Positions 1-12,600 of a stretch of 64,000 nucleotides of DNA are shown here, piece after piece (position 1 is the first letter of the stretch; each line of letters begins with the position of its first letter). This DNA comes from Himantopus leucocephalus (taxonomy: Eukaryota > Chordata > Aves > Charadriiformes > Recurvirostridae). The translations under genes and the position numbers were made by a program. The DNA lies in NCBI GenBank assembly GCA_003993805.1, contig RSEF01000001.1, positions 150,017,795 through 150,081,794 of the forward strand, in the 5' to 3' direction. The notes below the pieces were generated by a model. That model worked only from the letters and a program-made list of their open reading frames with translations. It did not search any database and was not told the DNA's origin.

Positions 1-2786
1 TCTGTAGACTGGTGCATTCACTGATGTCCCGCTGTCTATTTGGCATGTCATTCCCTATTTGCGTGCTGCTTTGTCTTTGCATCTGGTGCTTCTCTGAGCT
101 TTCCAAATCTTTTCATTTTTTTGCCATTTTGTGCTGCATTAATATCCTCCATGCAGTCTCATTCTTTCAGTTCCTGCTTTTTTCCTTGATATATTGCAAT
201 ATGATTATTTTGATTTGTCTTTAAGTCTTGGCATAATGATAACTCTTGTCACAGTTATGGTTAGCAACTCAGGATACTTTGTTTCAAGGCTAGATTTACC
301 AGAAGTGATACAGAAGACACAGATACATTTCTACCACTACTGGTTGTGCCCTGAGATAGAACTGCATCTAACCTTGTTTTTTCTTTAAGATTTTACCATC
401 ACGTCCCCATATCTGCCCTTCCAATATTTTTTTCTGCTTTGCAGTATGCGTGTGAAATATAACTTCTTTACTTGTTTTTTTGTGCTCTTTATCTGCTGTG
501 ATTCACGTTCTAGACTGAACTTGGCATATTCTCTAACTTTCCACTTGTCCAAAGCATTTAGTTATTAGCATGAAAGCTAAAAATATTCTCAGCTGTTCTC
601 CTGAACCTTTGATCCCTGTTGCTAGTCACAAATTACTGCATCTTTTAAGGACAGTTAGTTGCATGGGTCAGCTCCTTTTTGCAATGTATCAGCATCCCAA
701 CTGATTGCTTATTCAATGGTGGCTTTTGAAAAGGTATCTTTTTATTATCTCCTTTGGGAAACAAAATGCTTCTGGAGTAGTTGTACTGCACTTGGATCCT
801 TTTGTTTGGATACTGACATATCTAGCTAATAATAGAGTATGCGGCAACCTCTATTCATAAAATGAATATTGCATTGTTACATTTGTTTTCTTTTTCCTTT
901 TGTCTAAACCTATCCTTGTCAATTGATTTTATCATTGTTAATTGAGGAATGTCTATTTGCAGTGAGTATTGCTTCCTCCTTTTGTCTGTGAGTCTGAAGT
1001 CTTTTTGTCTGTGAATATGTCTGAAGGCATATTACTATGCCTTCAGGAACTGACTCACTTTGGCCATCCTGTTCAGGGCAAAACACCAAAGTAGAGAGAA
1101 CCAAGACATCACAGTACTCAGGCTTTTCTTCTTCCTCCATAGGCACCATCTTCTCTCCTCAAACATGTGATGTGAATAAACCCCTAAGTTAATATGTCTC
1201 TCCTCTCCCTGTGTCACTTTCACTCTTTAGCTAATTATTTTTGAAGACTTCCGTTCCGTGTCAGCAGGGGTTGCACCAGCTGACAGCTCTCAATTAGCAC
1301 TCCTGTAGGCACAAGCCAAACCAAAGAGGGGAGAAAACAAGAGGAAAAAGGAAAAAAAGGAGAGAGAAGGAAATGAAGGTCCGATCCCTACCACTTTCAC
1401 AGAACAGATGGGATCGGAGCTACACAATCATAAGGTATATACGTGGGATTTTATTTTCTAAGAATAGAAAATTCTGTGTTTCAAGAGGTCCCTGTGCAGG
1501 GGCTGGGAATCTATGCCATATTTAAAGAAAAAGCGGTATAGAAAATAGCGAATGTGGAATATGTTTTAGAAAGAATGAAAAATTATTTTCTGTGCAATTA
1601 CAAATATGAGTTAGGAGCAAAATCATCTTTGCGTTATATTCATGACTTCCAATGGTATGAGTCCACAAAAAGCTTATCAGTAAGGAATAACCTCATATTT
1701 TAAGGATAAAGGCCAGGAAAAGACACAATTTGAGGCCTTTGTCTCAGCTTCTTTAAATTAACATTTAGCACTAATTATTATTTACTTGTAATAAGTCAGT
1801 AAGACATTAAAACCAAGCAGGAGGCTTATTTCTGCTATGCAGACTTATGAAATGATGTTCAATAGAATTGCTTCTGTTTTTACAGTTATACAAGCATGAA
1901 ATCAATGATCAATGATTTTTTAACCTCTCAATACAGCTTTATTTTCAAAATCACTCTTCCAGCCCAGTTTTCCTATTCATTTTCTAACATGAGTAATGAT
2001 TTCTTAAAAACAAAATTTTAGTTGCACATCAATATAAATGTAGAAATGTGCCAGAGATAAGCATGAATTTTCCATTCAAACTGTTTTTGAAGTTTCCTTT
2101 AGTTCATGCCTCTTAACTTTACTCACCCTGAAAAGCTGAATTATGCAAAATTTCAAGCAGCTTTGGGGAAGCATGAATAAAGTCTAAAAAATCCATTGCA
2201 GTGGGAAGTTCATGGTGAAAAGTCATGTGGCTTAGTGAAGTTTCTGACTTCTGCCTGGATGCCCCAAATTACTGAGGTCTATGACTGTCACAGTATACAA
2301 ATTCTGCAGCTTCTGCCTCTACTCCTATTTATAGAGGACTGATTATTTTAACTGGACAGTTGCTTTTTTATTTCTCTGAAACATATCTGCCAACTATGGT
2401 TATAAACTTTACAGTCAGCTGTGATCCATATGATGAAGTCTTTTCACCACCTGATTAGTTCTTAATTTTAAATCCTTCGTAACACTTTAAAAGAACCCAG
2501 TGAGGAGGTAGGCGTATGAAAACTGCATTTTGCTTTTTGCTTTCAGCTTGTCTGAGGTGCAGTGAGTCCTCAAATTACATGGGTTAGACAGATCCTCTAA
2601 CCCTTTTTGCAAGTTAATAAATAGCTTGCATTTAGACTACCTGTTGTTGGGATATGTTGGATATTCCATGGGACATGAAGTTTCTAAGATCATTCAACTT
2701 AGGGCATACCGAAATTCATAGTACCTCCTGTCCAGCTTGCACAGTTGGGTTGTCATTCTATAGAGCCCTACTGCGAGGACGAGAAA
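1..2786. other. AT-rich unique non-coding stretch
   Basis: I see no gene here. Open frames are short (at most about 76 codons), have no recognisable domain and lie in AT-rich sequence with scattered stops. The stretch holds a perfect hairpin at 1021-1046 preceded by an imperfect short direct repeat (TTTTGTCTGTGA twice between about 979 and 1014). No interspersed repeat was recognised. Confidence 0.6.
1021..1046. repeat. Perfect 11-bp inverted repeat (hairpin)
   Basis: CTGAAGGCATA at 1021-1031 is followed by the 4-nt loop TTAC and its exact reverse complement at 1036-1046. It is too short for a microRNA precursor. It may be a chance palindrome or a product of template switching. Confidence 0.8.
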
Positions 2787-2789
2787 TAG

Positions 2790-3346
2790 CAAAGGCAGGT
2801 GCCCAGAAATAATCTAAATTTAGCTGTATCAGCTCTTGAGTCATCAAGTGTTGCAAACAGCCTTGCAGTAATGACAAACTTAGAGAGGCTCATGGAAGAT
2901 CTGCTTCAGATGTTACACTCAAAAGTCCATTTGCCACTAACATTTAATAAACCAAAGCCCTGTAGTAAAAGACTGAAAGGTAGACAATGTGCCTTGAGAG
3001 GGAAAGCTGACAGCTTAGTGCCCAAGGTCCCTGAAATAGCATTTTTAGAGCGAACAATTCTGAAAGACAAACTCCCAAGCTGTCTCTTAGAAACTGAGGA
3101 ATGACTACATTAATGAAGAAGAGAAATGTCTCAAAAGATATCAACCTAAAAGTACAAGTAAAATTAATAACAGTGGAAAAGAAGGCCAAGAAATGTGACC
3201 TAGGAAAACCAAATCCCTCTCCTAAGGGTATAACTTGTAATAAACTTAAACCAGAGCAGGAGCTGGATAACCAAACCAGCCACTTGAGATTTGAAAGCCC
3301 CAAGAATCTTCTCTATTCCCTGCTTACATCTTATTCCCAGCTGTAG
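2790..3346 (+). pseudogene. Two adjoining open frames, possible decayed coding fragment
   Basis: A frame open from 2790 runs to a TGA at 3102-3104, about 100 codons. A second frame begins with an ATG at 3101 that overlaps that stop and runs 81 codons to a TAG at 3344-3346. The pair therefore behaves like one 550-bp open stretch with a single shift of frame. Its predicted content is rich in Lys, Leu and Ser, with no signal peptide, membrane segment or motif I can name. The first frame has no ATG near its beginning (GTG at 2799), so a normal start is not supported; CAG at 2796-2798 could be a splice acceptor, but there is no strong pyrimidine tract. About eight open frames of 100 codons are expected by chance in a window of this size and composition, so this may be nothing. 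Confidence 0.15.
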
Positions 3347-4269
3347 ACATATACTTAAAGAAATGAGACCCCTAACCCAAAGGGCCAAACTCAGTGCCTA
3401 ATACATCCCTGTTTAGATAGCAAACTCCAGTCTTTACATATGTGACAGATTGCTTTATTCTTCTCTTCCTATGGTTATTATTGGCTAAATCCACTCCTGT
3501 CATAAAAACCCCTTGCACTTGATTACCCTGGCACACTCAGAGCTGCTCTTTAATTACAGGCTCCATCCCCCAAACTTTCCCTATGTTTCCTGCTTCCATG
3601 TCCCACTGGAAATCAAAGTTCTCTGCTGTTCTGCGGCAGGCACTCCCGTAGCTGCGGCTCCGTGTTTCTTGCCCTTGTTCTCGCTCTCTATCCCCGTTTC
3701 CCTTCCCTCTTAGCTGTGGGCAGACACTGACCCTCCTGCTGACTATGGTGGTCACCAGACAGAAGAGGTCCACACTGTGGGTGCCACAGATATTCATAAA
3801 AATTGTCATTGGGGCTCAGAGGTGAGCCTGCTTATGTGTCTCAAGATTGCACCCAGGAGAGGGCTAGAAGGATGTACCCAGCACAAAGCATGGAAATGCA
3901 CATTTATCTGGATTCAGCTTTTGTATTTTCAGTCCTTCCTGTTGACGGGCAACATGGCAGCTGGACACAGGAACTTACTCTCTGATTGCCCAGGAACCAG
4001 AATTCTTTTGTGTATCTTCCAGGGATAAGTTTTAGTGAATTCTGCCCTATGCTCTTTTCTACTCCCTCCCCCTTACCTGGGCATAAAGAAGAACTAAGCT
4101 TACAGGTTTGGAATGATGATTTTTATCTTAAACTAATGGATTAAAAAAAAAATCATTTTTATTTACCAGTAATTGTAATACAGAGATGCTGTGAACTATA
4201 AACTGTCATGTCACGCATAAAAGGAATGTTAATATTGAACTCAAATTCTAGCTGTGCTCATAAGCTCCA

Positions 4270-4620
4270 TAAATCACTGCTATAAATAGACCTGAGTTAG
4301 TGCCATGGGGAAAGCCTCTGAATATTCATAAGGCTCTCGTTTCATATTTTGTCACCAGAATAAGCCTTGAAACGGTAAGCAGTTTGCATCCAGTGATTCA
4401 GTGGCAAGGTAATGGCATTATGATAACAAAATACATCAGTGTGATAAACAACTGATATCTGCAGATCATCTATATTGTCCTTGTGTGTAAAGTGAAAGCC
4501 ATTTATTCATATGTCATAAATAGCTACTTTGATTAATAACAATAGTTGCCCTTGATAAGATGCTGTTTTCATGAGGATATCTGGAGGCTAAATATATTAT
4601 GATATTCAAAAAAGAAGAAA
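4270..4620. promoter_or_regulatory. Candidate enhancer-like non-coding element (MEF2, SOX, GATA motifs)
   Basis: The block carries a perfect MEF2 consensus CTATAAATAG at 4280-4289, a SOX-type AACAATAG at 4538-4545, a GATAAG at 4554-4559 and several further TGATAA and TTTGCAT words. It has no repeat signature and few homopolymers. This is the word composition typical of vertebrate developmental enhancers, but short AT-rich motifs are common by chance in AT-rich DNA. Conservation cannot be judged from one sequence. Confidence 0.25.
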
Positions 4621-6752
4621 ATATTTTTTCATGTTTCTTACACATTCTGTAATTATTATTCATTACTTTGATGGCATCATAGAGGCAAATGATGCATTAT
4701 AAAAATAAATTCCTCTCTCTGAAGATTTTTAGTTTAAAGGACCCCCAGTTCTTACTTCAGAAACATCTATTTATGTCTGAACAATGTTTTTTCAATAAAT
4801 GGTAAATCCCCTGAAAAAAAAATGCTTTAGAACAATCACACTAATCATGTTTATAAAGTGGATTTAGTAATTATTTTAAGCAGAAAAGCTGATGGGACAG
4901 ATATAAAAATTAAATTAGCATTTCATTTCACCATTTCAAAGAATCCTTTTTTGTTGCCATTTAAAGCAGAGAAATCCCTTCAAAATACATTTCTTTTTAG
5001 ATATATAAAAGGATGGAACAAATCTTCTACAAAAGGGCAAAGTAATGAGGGACAAACAAATTTTATCTCAGGTTGAAGGAGCTGGAAAGGAAACTCCATG
5101 TGTGTAAAAGAGAGCAGATTTTGTCTCTAATTTGTGATACAAAAAAAAAAAAAAGCAGATACAAAATGCAGGCAGTTTAGATGAGAAGAACAAGTATTGA
5201 TAAGCAGTTTAGTTATGTGAAAATCGAAAGGAAAACAAATGCCAAGTGCCTTCAGTTATGAAAAGATTTGCTTGGAGGCCAAATGCACTTTCGAGGCCAT
5301 TTCTGGTTACATTGCTATATGCACCGTAGTGATGTGGTTGAATAGCTTGGGAGAAGTCCTGAACATTTATTTGAATTTTGCAGTACGAATCAATTCAACT
5401 GTATCAAAGCTGAGTTGAAGTGTATTAATGAGTAAGTGTGAGGAAATTTCTAATATCACTCCCAGGCTTGCAATGCTCTACAGCCACATGGAGGATAAAG
5501 TTCCTCAAGAATGTTACTTACCTGCATATACTGTTTTATTCCAAAAATTACTATAAAAAGATATCTTCTCACTAAATCCCTTTTTTTTGCATATTGGATA
5601 TTATGAATTTTATTTGCTTATTTGATGTCAAAGTTTCAATTGATGATTATTTCTCTGAGTTCTGAACATCAAATGTGTTATGGATACTGACCTTCTGAGA
5701 TGGGGAGGGGAAATGAGGTCACCCACCTGCCATGTCATTCACAGGCTGGGTCTTAACCCCAGTCATGACTTAAAGTCCAGTCAGTCCATGTGAACTCATG
5801 CAGTTTTTCATGGAGGGCACAATCGGAGTTGCTGAAAGCTTCTTGTAGACCAAAAAACCTTTACTGCAAGCAAGAAAATAGAAGGTGGCAGGAATCCAAC
5901 ATGAACCTAAATTTTTTAACTCGTGGGTTGTTTTTGCACAGGTGGCTGTGAAGAGAAAAATCTTTAGTGTTTAATTGAGCACATTTACATCATTAAAAAA
6001 TAAGACCATGGTTACTATGGTGCCAGTACTGTGAGAAACACATTTGACAACATTCATTTAAATTTGAATCATTCATTCTAAGTGGGCCTCCAAGAAGTCC
6101 CAGATATGAGTTTCTATTTCTAAGTACACACAAGGGAAAATCTGAAATCCAGGCCAATAAAAACAATTTCATCATATATACAAGGAATGCTGAATAATAT
6201 TAAAATACACAGTTTAGTGTTGTAAGAGATGTATTGGATATTGCATCATGTTGCTCAGTGCCTAATATATGTACTGGAATTTTTATTTTGTATTTTCAAA
6301 ACTAATAACTATTTTCTCCTATTAAGGTAAATGTTCTGAATGCATTATTCTCCTGGAGCCTCTGAAATCAGCATTTCTTTATAATACACTGAGATACTGC
6401 ATTAGTATTGTTTCTAGCTTCAAATTATTTTTCTTTTAAAGGCAGTAATGTCTAATACAGAAAGTGCAACAAGACAAAATAAAAAAAGCAGAAAATGACT
6501 CATGGTAACTTGGGATGAGCCTGCTCAAATAAATTCGCAATGGCCCATCACAAAACTGACTTTGGCATTTGCAACTGAAACAGCCTCATGTATTAATTGA
6601 TGCTTCTACTCATTTGGACCCATCTAAGTGAGCACCTAAGGGTCAGTTACCCACCCTGGAACAAATTATGGCCTGGGTTTAATCCCTTTCTCTCTGCAAG
6701 TTTGCTCCATTGGTAAACTGAAGTGTTGTGTTAGTTGGTATATGTGAAGCAT

Positions 6753-6780
6753 TCATGCTCCTCAGCAATAAGGAGCATGA
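6753..6780. repeat. 10-bp inverted repeat
   Basis: TCATGCTCCT at 6753-6762 and its exact reverse complement at 6771-6780 are separated by the 8-nt loop CAGCAATA. Confidence 0.75.
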
Positions 6781-6850
6781 GCAGTTTCACAACAAGAAAC
6801 AGCTTTCTTCAAGATCTCATGCAAGCTACAACAGCAAAACAATTGCACAA

Positions 6851-7185
6851 CATAGAATCATAGACTCATAGAATGGTTAGAATTGAAAGGGACATTAAAG
6901 ATCATCTAGTTCCATCGCCCCTGCCATGGGCAGTTGTTGAACTTCATGAGGTTTGCACGGGCCCACCTCTCCAGCCNNNNNNNNNNNNNNNNNNNNNNNN
7001 NNNNNNNNNNNNNNNNNNNNNNNNNNNNNNNNNNNNNNNNNNNNNNNNNNNNNNNNNNNNNNNNNNNNNNNNNNNNGGCCCTCTGGAGTGTCAGCCACCC
7101 CTCCCAGTTAAGCATCAGCAACGAACTTGCTGAGGATACACTCTGTCCCCTCATCAACATAACACTCTGCCCCCTCAGCACATAA
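6851..7185 (-). mobile_element. CR1 LINE, 5'-truncated, minus strand, with assembly gap
   Basis: The left end shows the reverse complement of the CR1 3' terminus (CATAGAATCATAG followed by AATGGTTAGAATTGAAAGGGACATTAAAGATCATCTAG in two overlapping pieces), which reads as the ATGATTCTATG tail and the conserved ACCTTTAAAGATC-type end on the other strand. Beyond the gap, the sequence around 7077-7160 matches the antisense of the CR1 RT region: the words for GTGTCAGCCACCCCTCCC and the CTTGCTGAGGATACACTCTG block, corresponding to the FADDTKL neighbourhood. A 100-N gap at 6977-7076 removes the middle, so the true length is unknown. Family assignment is firm; the right boundary is approximate. Confidence 0.85.
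6977..7076. other. Assembly gap (100 N)
   Basis: Exactly 100 N inside a CR1 copy. The round number suggests a placeholder of unknown size. CR1 RT-region sequence between the flanks would normally be longer than this. Confidence 0.95.
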
Positions 7186-8060
7186 CACAAAAAGAGCTAA
7201 AGCATGTCCTTACCGTAGAAATGACCCCAAAAATGATTGGAAGAGAAAGTAAAATGGATGGGTGTGGGGAGGCAAGGACAATTGCTCTCTTCTCACCTTT
7301 TTGCAAGCCTGTATCCTATGAAGCAACAGTCAGTGCCCTGCTTCATTTCTCAGGCTAACAGGAGCTTGGCAGACCGATTACTGCTGTGTGAGGAGAAGTC
7401 CGTTGACGGTACCACAAATACTAATACTTGGTAAATAGCCAGTGGCATGCAGAATTGATGGTGGGTAAACTAAACTTATTTATGACAAGTGGTAGTTCTC
7501 AAGGGTTATGCTCATATATAGTCAGCCACTCGCCGGCTGCGTAGTAACAATAAAAATATAAGAAGAGTTAGATAAATATATAAACAGACACACANTTTTT
7601 TTTTTTTTTTTTTTTTTTAATTCAGTACTCGAGGCTGGAAGCCAGGGAAGTCCAGGTTTTTGTCTGACATTATAATACAAATTCAGCTTGGAATAAATGG
7701 TTAAGAGAGAAGTATTAATGTTTCAATATCAATCAAGAAGGCAAAAATAATTTTAGTGTTGCACTGCATAATTTAATTATTTCAGAGGTTAATGAACAGG
7801 AAGGTGTTCTTCTGCTACAAAATTCTTGTTTACTCAGTTGGTATGTAGATTGCTGCCAACCTTACTGCCGGGGAGAGAGTAGGTCAGGATGCTGAATGTG
7901 GCATTCAGCCTGTTTCTGTTACACTAACTAAAGGCTTGCATTACTCTCGCAAAACTGCAAATGGTCTGTGCACGTAATTTATGCTTGTATGCACACACAG
8001 CTCACACTTCATAGTCTGTAGGTGTTAAAAGTATGTTTTCCTCCTAGTCTTCATTCTCTT

Positions 8061-8082
8061 AGTGCTGTATTAGTACAGCACT
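8061..8082. repeat. Perfect 9-bp inverted repeat (hairpin)
   Basis: AGTGCTGTA at 8061-8069 and TACAGCACT at 8074-8082 are exact reverse complements around the loop TTAG. One further T-A pair extends the stem to 10 bp. Confidence 0.8.
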
Positions 8083-9236
8083 AGTGTTGTCCCCATATGT
8101 AGGTGCAGCTAAAGTCTGTATTTATCTGTAATATGTCTATGTCATATCTAGCCTGGTTTTGAAACAGTTGAGAATTTTATTAAGGAATTCTGAAGGTATG
8201 AAATGTCACCATACAAAATTACAAATATTGTAATGAAAATTATACAAATATTACGAAGCATTGCTCTGTTCTAGCTAACAGGATCTGCTGGCCAACCATT
8301 AAAATCTGACTGCTCTTTCAGAAGTTCCAAGCTTATATGGAGAGATTAGCAAATTAGATTACAGTTTATTAATTCTGTTTTATTTCTTTTTAACCCAAGG
8401 AATGGAGTACTAGTAACACACATGCCATGGCTACTCATATGAACTCTTGTTCTTGGGTTTTGCAGTTAAAAAGCTAAGTTCAAATTTGTCCATCAAAAGA
8501 TTCTGGTTGCTTGTCATACTTGTCACCGGGAATGGCAGCTGATGTTGACAGAGTGTATTTCAGTATTGAAAACTGTGAATTCAAACTTCACTAGTGCAGG
8601 TTATGGCTTTGAAGCTAAAACTAGTTCATGCATGAGTTAAATCATAAGTTACCATGGTGAGTGACTCTTCAGGCTCAAGTAGTCATCCCCAGCTTCATTT
8701 GCTCATACAACAAATCACACCAAACATGCCTCAGTGCAGCCCCACCATATTCAGGTCTACATTCAACAGAAAATTTTGTGAAGGTCTGCTGGAACCTGTG
8801 GAGATGCACACTTGTGGTGGTAGCTGGGGTTTTACAGACCTTTAAAGGAAATGCAGAGTAATGTCAAGATTGCCAAAAGTGAATCGTATACCCAAGAAAG
8901 TTCCTTGAATTCTTGGGAGTGGCCAACTACTCAAAGGCTCAAAGGTAGCAAATCCATGCAACTGTTTCAGAGCCTTCTGAGCTATATATCTTTGATACTA
9001 ATCATCCACAGCATTTTACATGCCTCGGGTATTTTTAAAAGTATACAGTATAGGCAATGTCAAATCCTGTGTTCCCAAGGAAAGGAATACCTACACTGTT
9101 TGTGAATGACAATTTACATGGATACAATTCCTCTTGTTTTCTAAATTAGGTGGTATCAAACATGCTGCAGCAATCCTTATTGTCCTGCCACACAGTAGTG
9201 GAAATTTTATTTAAATGTTGAAGCGGGCACTCTGTG

Positions 9237-9270
9237 CTCTGGGTAAAGGTAGTCTCTGGGTAAATGTAGC
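9237..9270. repeat. 17-bp tandem duplication, two copies
   Basis: CTCTGGGTAAAGGTAGT at 9237-9253 is followed directly by CTCTGGGTAAATGTAGC at 9254-9270, with two mismatches. It lies just outside the long inverted repeat that starts at 9294. Confidence 0.75.
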
Positions 9271-9293
9271 TTATGCTACGAGACGGAATTTTT

Positions 9294-9637
9294 CTTAAAT
9301 TCACCTATGGGCATACTTCGTATGCTAATACAAATCAGATGCAACTGATCAGCCCAGGCAAATGTTTTCATTAGGGATTCTACTGATTTTGGTAGCCAAA
9401 CTAGTTCATTTACAGCAAATTCATTTCTCCCCTTATGATACTGCATGGTGCCACAGAGACAGACTCCTTTTCAGGAAAAGGCAACCACGTACTTATTTGT
9501 GATCTTTTGGTCCCACTGTTTCTAACAAATGATAAGGCTCTGATAAGTCAGGTGACACATTAATTTGCATATCATAACCCAACATCAGTCATCTTTAATT
9601 TGTGTTAGCATGCGAAGCATGCCCATAGGTGAATTAA
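9294..9637. repeat. Inverted-repeat structure with palindromic arms, possible MITE relic
   Basis: The left arm (about 9294-9348) and right arm (about 9584-9637) are reverse complements with few differences. Sixteen bases, ATTCACCTATGGGCAT, are identical, and the match continues through TATGCTAATACAAAT on one side and TGCTAACACAAAT on the other. Each arm also contains its own small palindrome: GCATACTTCGTATGC at 9311-9325 and GCATGCGAAGCATGC at 9608-9622. About 235 bp of unrelated sequence separates the arms. The arrangement resembles a non-autonomous DNA transposon with long terminal inverted repeats, or one of the old palindromic low-copy vertebrate repeats. I recognise no named family and see no transposase remnant or clear target-site duplication. 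Confidence 0.6.
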
Positions 9638-9639
9638 GT

Positions 9640-12600
9640 GCATAAAAATGCATAAATTATAACACATTACTACCTAAATATTATGGGATATATACATTTA
9701 AATTTTTGCACTGGACACTTCTAAACTGATGAAGAAAATAGTATGAATCCACTGGTTAACAAGATAGCCATTCACTTCTTGCATATTTGCCATAGAGAAT
9801 AATGGAATATCAGTGACGTGCAGCGGCACAGCTCTCCAGAGGACTACGCCAGTGTATTTATTTCACTCAGTACCCGGTGCCTACAGAACACTGCCTATTC
9901 CCAAGGTGGTAAATGGTCAAAGAGGTACTTACCAGAGTGGAAGAAGATAAGGACACAAAGCGTGGAATAAGAAAAACTATTCAAGTGCAGAGCGGGAGTT
10001 ATAACTTTTTTCTTCTATCCTTCAGATATTTCTGTGCTTTTGTCTTACACAGGCTGAACCTGAGTTCACTTTTACTGGGTCACGTAATTTTAAAAGTGAC
10101 CCCTTCTAACCCTGATGGTTTGCTGGCGTATTAATTCATGCTTTCTTGTGTTAATGGCAAAAGATATCTTCACTGCAGAGAAGGACGATTTCTAATGTAT
10201 GACAAATTACACTTCAAAATTTGATTTCGCTCTATATCATCCGATCAAGCGAAACTGTTCAAAATTTCTTGTGAACTACAAAATTTGTGGGAAGCTCCGT
10301 TTTGAAACAGCAGCAAATGTTACTTCACTGACCACAAGCGCCCCAGGCCAGACAGCAGGGCAACTGAATTTCTTTAGATGTAGATAAACATCGTTAAACA
10401 GCTGAATGCATCCCAAGGGTCTGTTGGTTAAAACCAGGGCTGCTGTGGCCCCCGCTCCATGGAAGAGTGTGGCTGTAGCTGATGAAGCCACCCGGCATCC
10501 CCCCCTGCCTCTCCTCCGAGCCGGCTGCACTCGGGGCCCCTGGGCTCCTTGCTGAATTTCCTAGACCCCTCCGACCTCCAGTGATGGAAGGTCACTCAGC
10601 CAAAGATATACCAAACAAAGGATGTTGAGTTTGATTCTGCAAATGTTAGTGAAAAACGTCAGCTGCCTCTATTTTTACTTTTGATGAGCAAGTAGAGCTT
10701 ATTGTGCTTTCCCCATTCCTATGAGAATAATTTAGTTAGCTGCCTCCTGTGAACCTATTTAACCTCACCAGCTTGACAAGGGGCTGTACTGGTCCCCTTG
10801 TGACAATAATCTTTAGTATCTTGTGTTCTCTTACTTCAGAGAGCCAGGAAATCAGTCTGGACCTTAGATGAGCTTGCAGAAATAGCAGTTAAAAAAGCAA
10901 ACAGCTTGGAAAGTAACCATATTTGATACTGGAGCTATTGAAAGACAGTAAACACGAAACCTACGGATATCAGTTTCACAGGGTCACTTTTAAGAGGGAA
11001 ACAGTGTGATAAACAGTTTTTTTTTGGAAAGAGAGCTTTTTCTTGATTTGAATTATTCATTTCTACTCTTGACCATTATTCTTATGTTGGTTGATGATAA
11101 AGCATATCATATCAAATAATAATATGGTATCATAGCAACATAAAGGACAACAGTCTCTCAGATTCTGGAGATGCTGATATCATTGCATTTAGTTAATGCA
11201 AAACAATTGTTGGGCTGACATCTTCGAATAGGTTTATTTTCCAGTTAAAACAGTGGTGCTACTATCTGATACAACATTGTGCCTCTATGTTCCTTCAGGC
11301 TTCTTTTAAAAAGTCTGTAAAAGTCAGTTCTTTTTTGCAATAACTGTACTGTTAAACAACTTTGTCATGGCTTTGGCTCTTGAACTAACTGTGCTGGAAA
11401 ATATTTTTCTTTCATTTTAATGTCAACCACCAACCCAAAGCTGTCATTGCAATAACATTGAAAAAGTTGCGTACCAGCTAACGCTGCCTGCTGTGCCATC
11501 TTTTTTTTTACGGAGTGCATGGGAGAACAGCTATTTCAAAAAGCAGCTCACTAAGTTGTGTAAGATTAACTAGGGTCATAATAACAGGAACTCCGACAGT
11601 ATTTTTGATATATGCAAATGTTTCAATGCTTATCTTCCTGACCTGAAATACTGTAGTGCTAGAGCTGGGTGGGGGAAAAAAAAAAAATCCTAGATATAAA
11701 CTTTACTTCTTTCAAGAAGCTGCAGAAATTATCAGAAGTTCAAGCTGTGTAATTAAGTTTTCCTGCAGAATACCTGCAAGCATATTCACATTCTCAATTT
11801 TTAGCAAAATGACAGCTATGGAAATAAAATTCTGCATTGTTTCCAGAGAGCAGTCCTTCCTCCCTGACACAGTCATTTCAAAATTACATTGAGGTAGAGA
11901 GGATACAAAATTCATGGACTGGAAATGAGACATGCTTTTTACAAGGCATCTCTGAGAACTCCAGAACATTTGCAAACATTTTTGCCACTGTCATTTTAGG
12001 TTTTCTTCAGAAATGTGTGTTGTTTTTACCTTATATCAAAAGCTGCTTTTGTCTCTAATAATGTACATCGCAGTGCCATCTAGCGTGGGAAGAGAAGAAT
12101 GTGGAGAAGAAAATGCATGGTTTGAGCTTCAGTTTGTGTGAAAGCAGAATCAATGCCATACACAGCCCTAACTGAAGAGGATTATGCCTGCCTTTAACAA
12201 CTACGTCTATAATTTCAGTAGCTTATCAGTAGACTGTATGCAGCACCAAAGACAGAAATATGCCCTCTTCTGTAATTTCCCATCTGATTATGTTAGTTGT
12301 GGCATTATACTTTACGTAACAGAATTCTTTATTTAGTGTTTGATTATCAGAAACTGCCCACCTTGAACTCTCTCTGCATAAAATAGGCTAAAAAATACAA
12401 AGACAAATATGAGAGATATGGTGCTTTAATAATTGATTATTTTACAGTGAAAATTTCTCATAAAAAAGACTGTGTGTATACAGAACTAGTTCTTTGGAGC
12501 CAACTAAGCCGCTACTGTCCATATTGCAATGCTACGAACAGAAGAAACTTGAAAGATAAATTCAAATACTGAGAAAAACAGTTTTCTCTTTTTCACCAAA

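Larger units (their letters stand above)
3350..6850. other. AT-rich unique non-coding stretch
   Basis: No gene, RNA gene or recognisable mobile element is seen. The stretch contains a transcription-factor-motif-rich block (4270-4620), an A15 run near 5142-5155 and a 10-bp hairpin at 6753-6780. Open frames around 3500-4030 reach about 90 codons, overlap on both strands and show no domain. Confidence 0.55.
7191..9290. other. AT-rich unique non-coding stretch
   Basis: No gene is seen. It holds a single N followed by T23 at 7595-7618, a perfect hairpin at 8061-8082 and a 17-bp tandem duplication at 9237-9270. Overlapping open frames of about 65-84 codons between 8654 and 9105 have no recognisable product. 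Confidence 0.55.
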
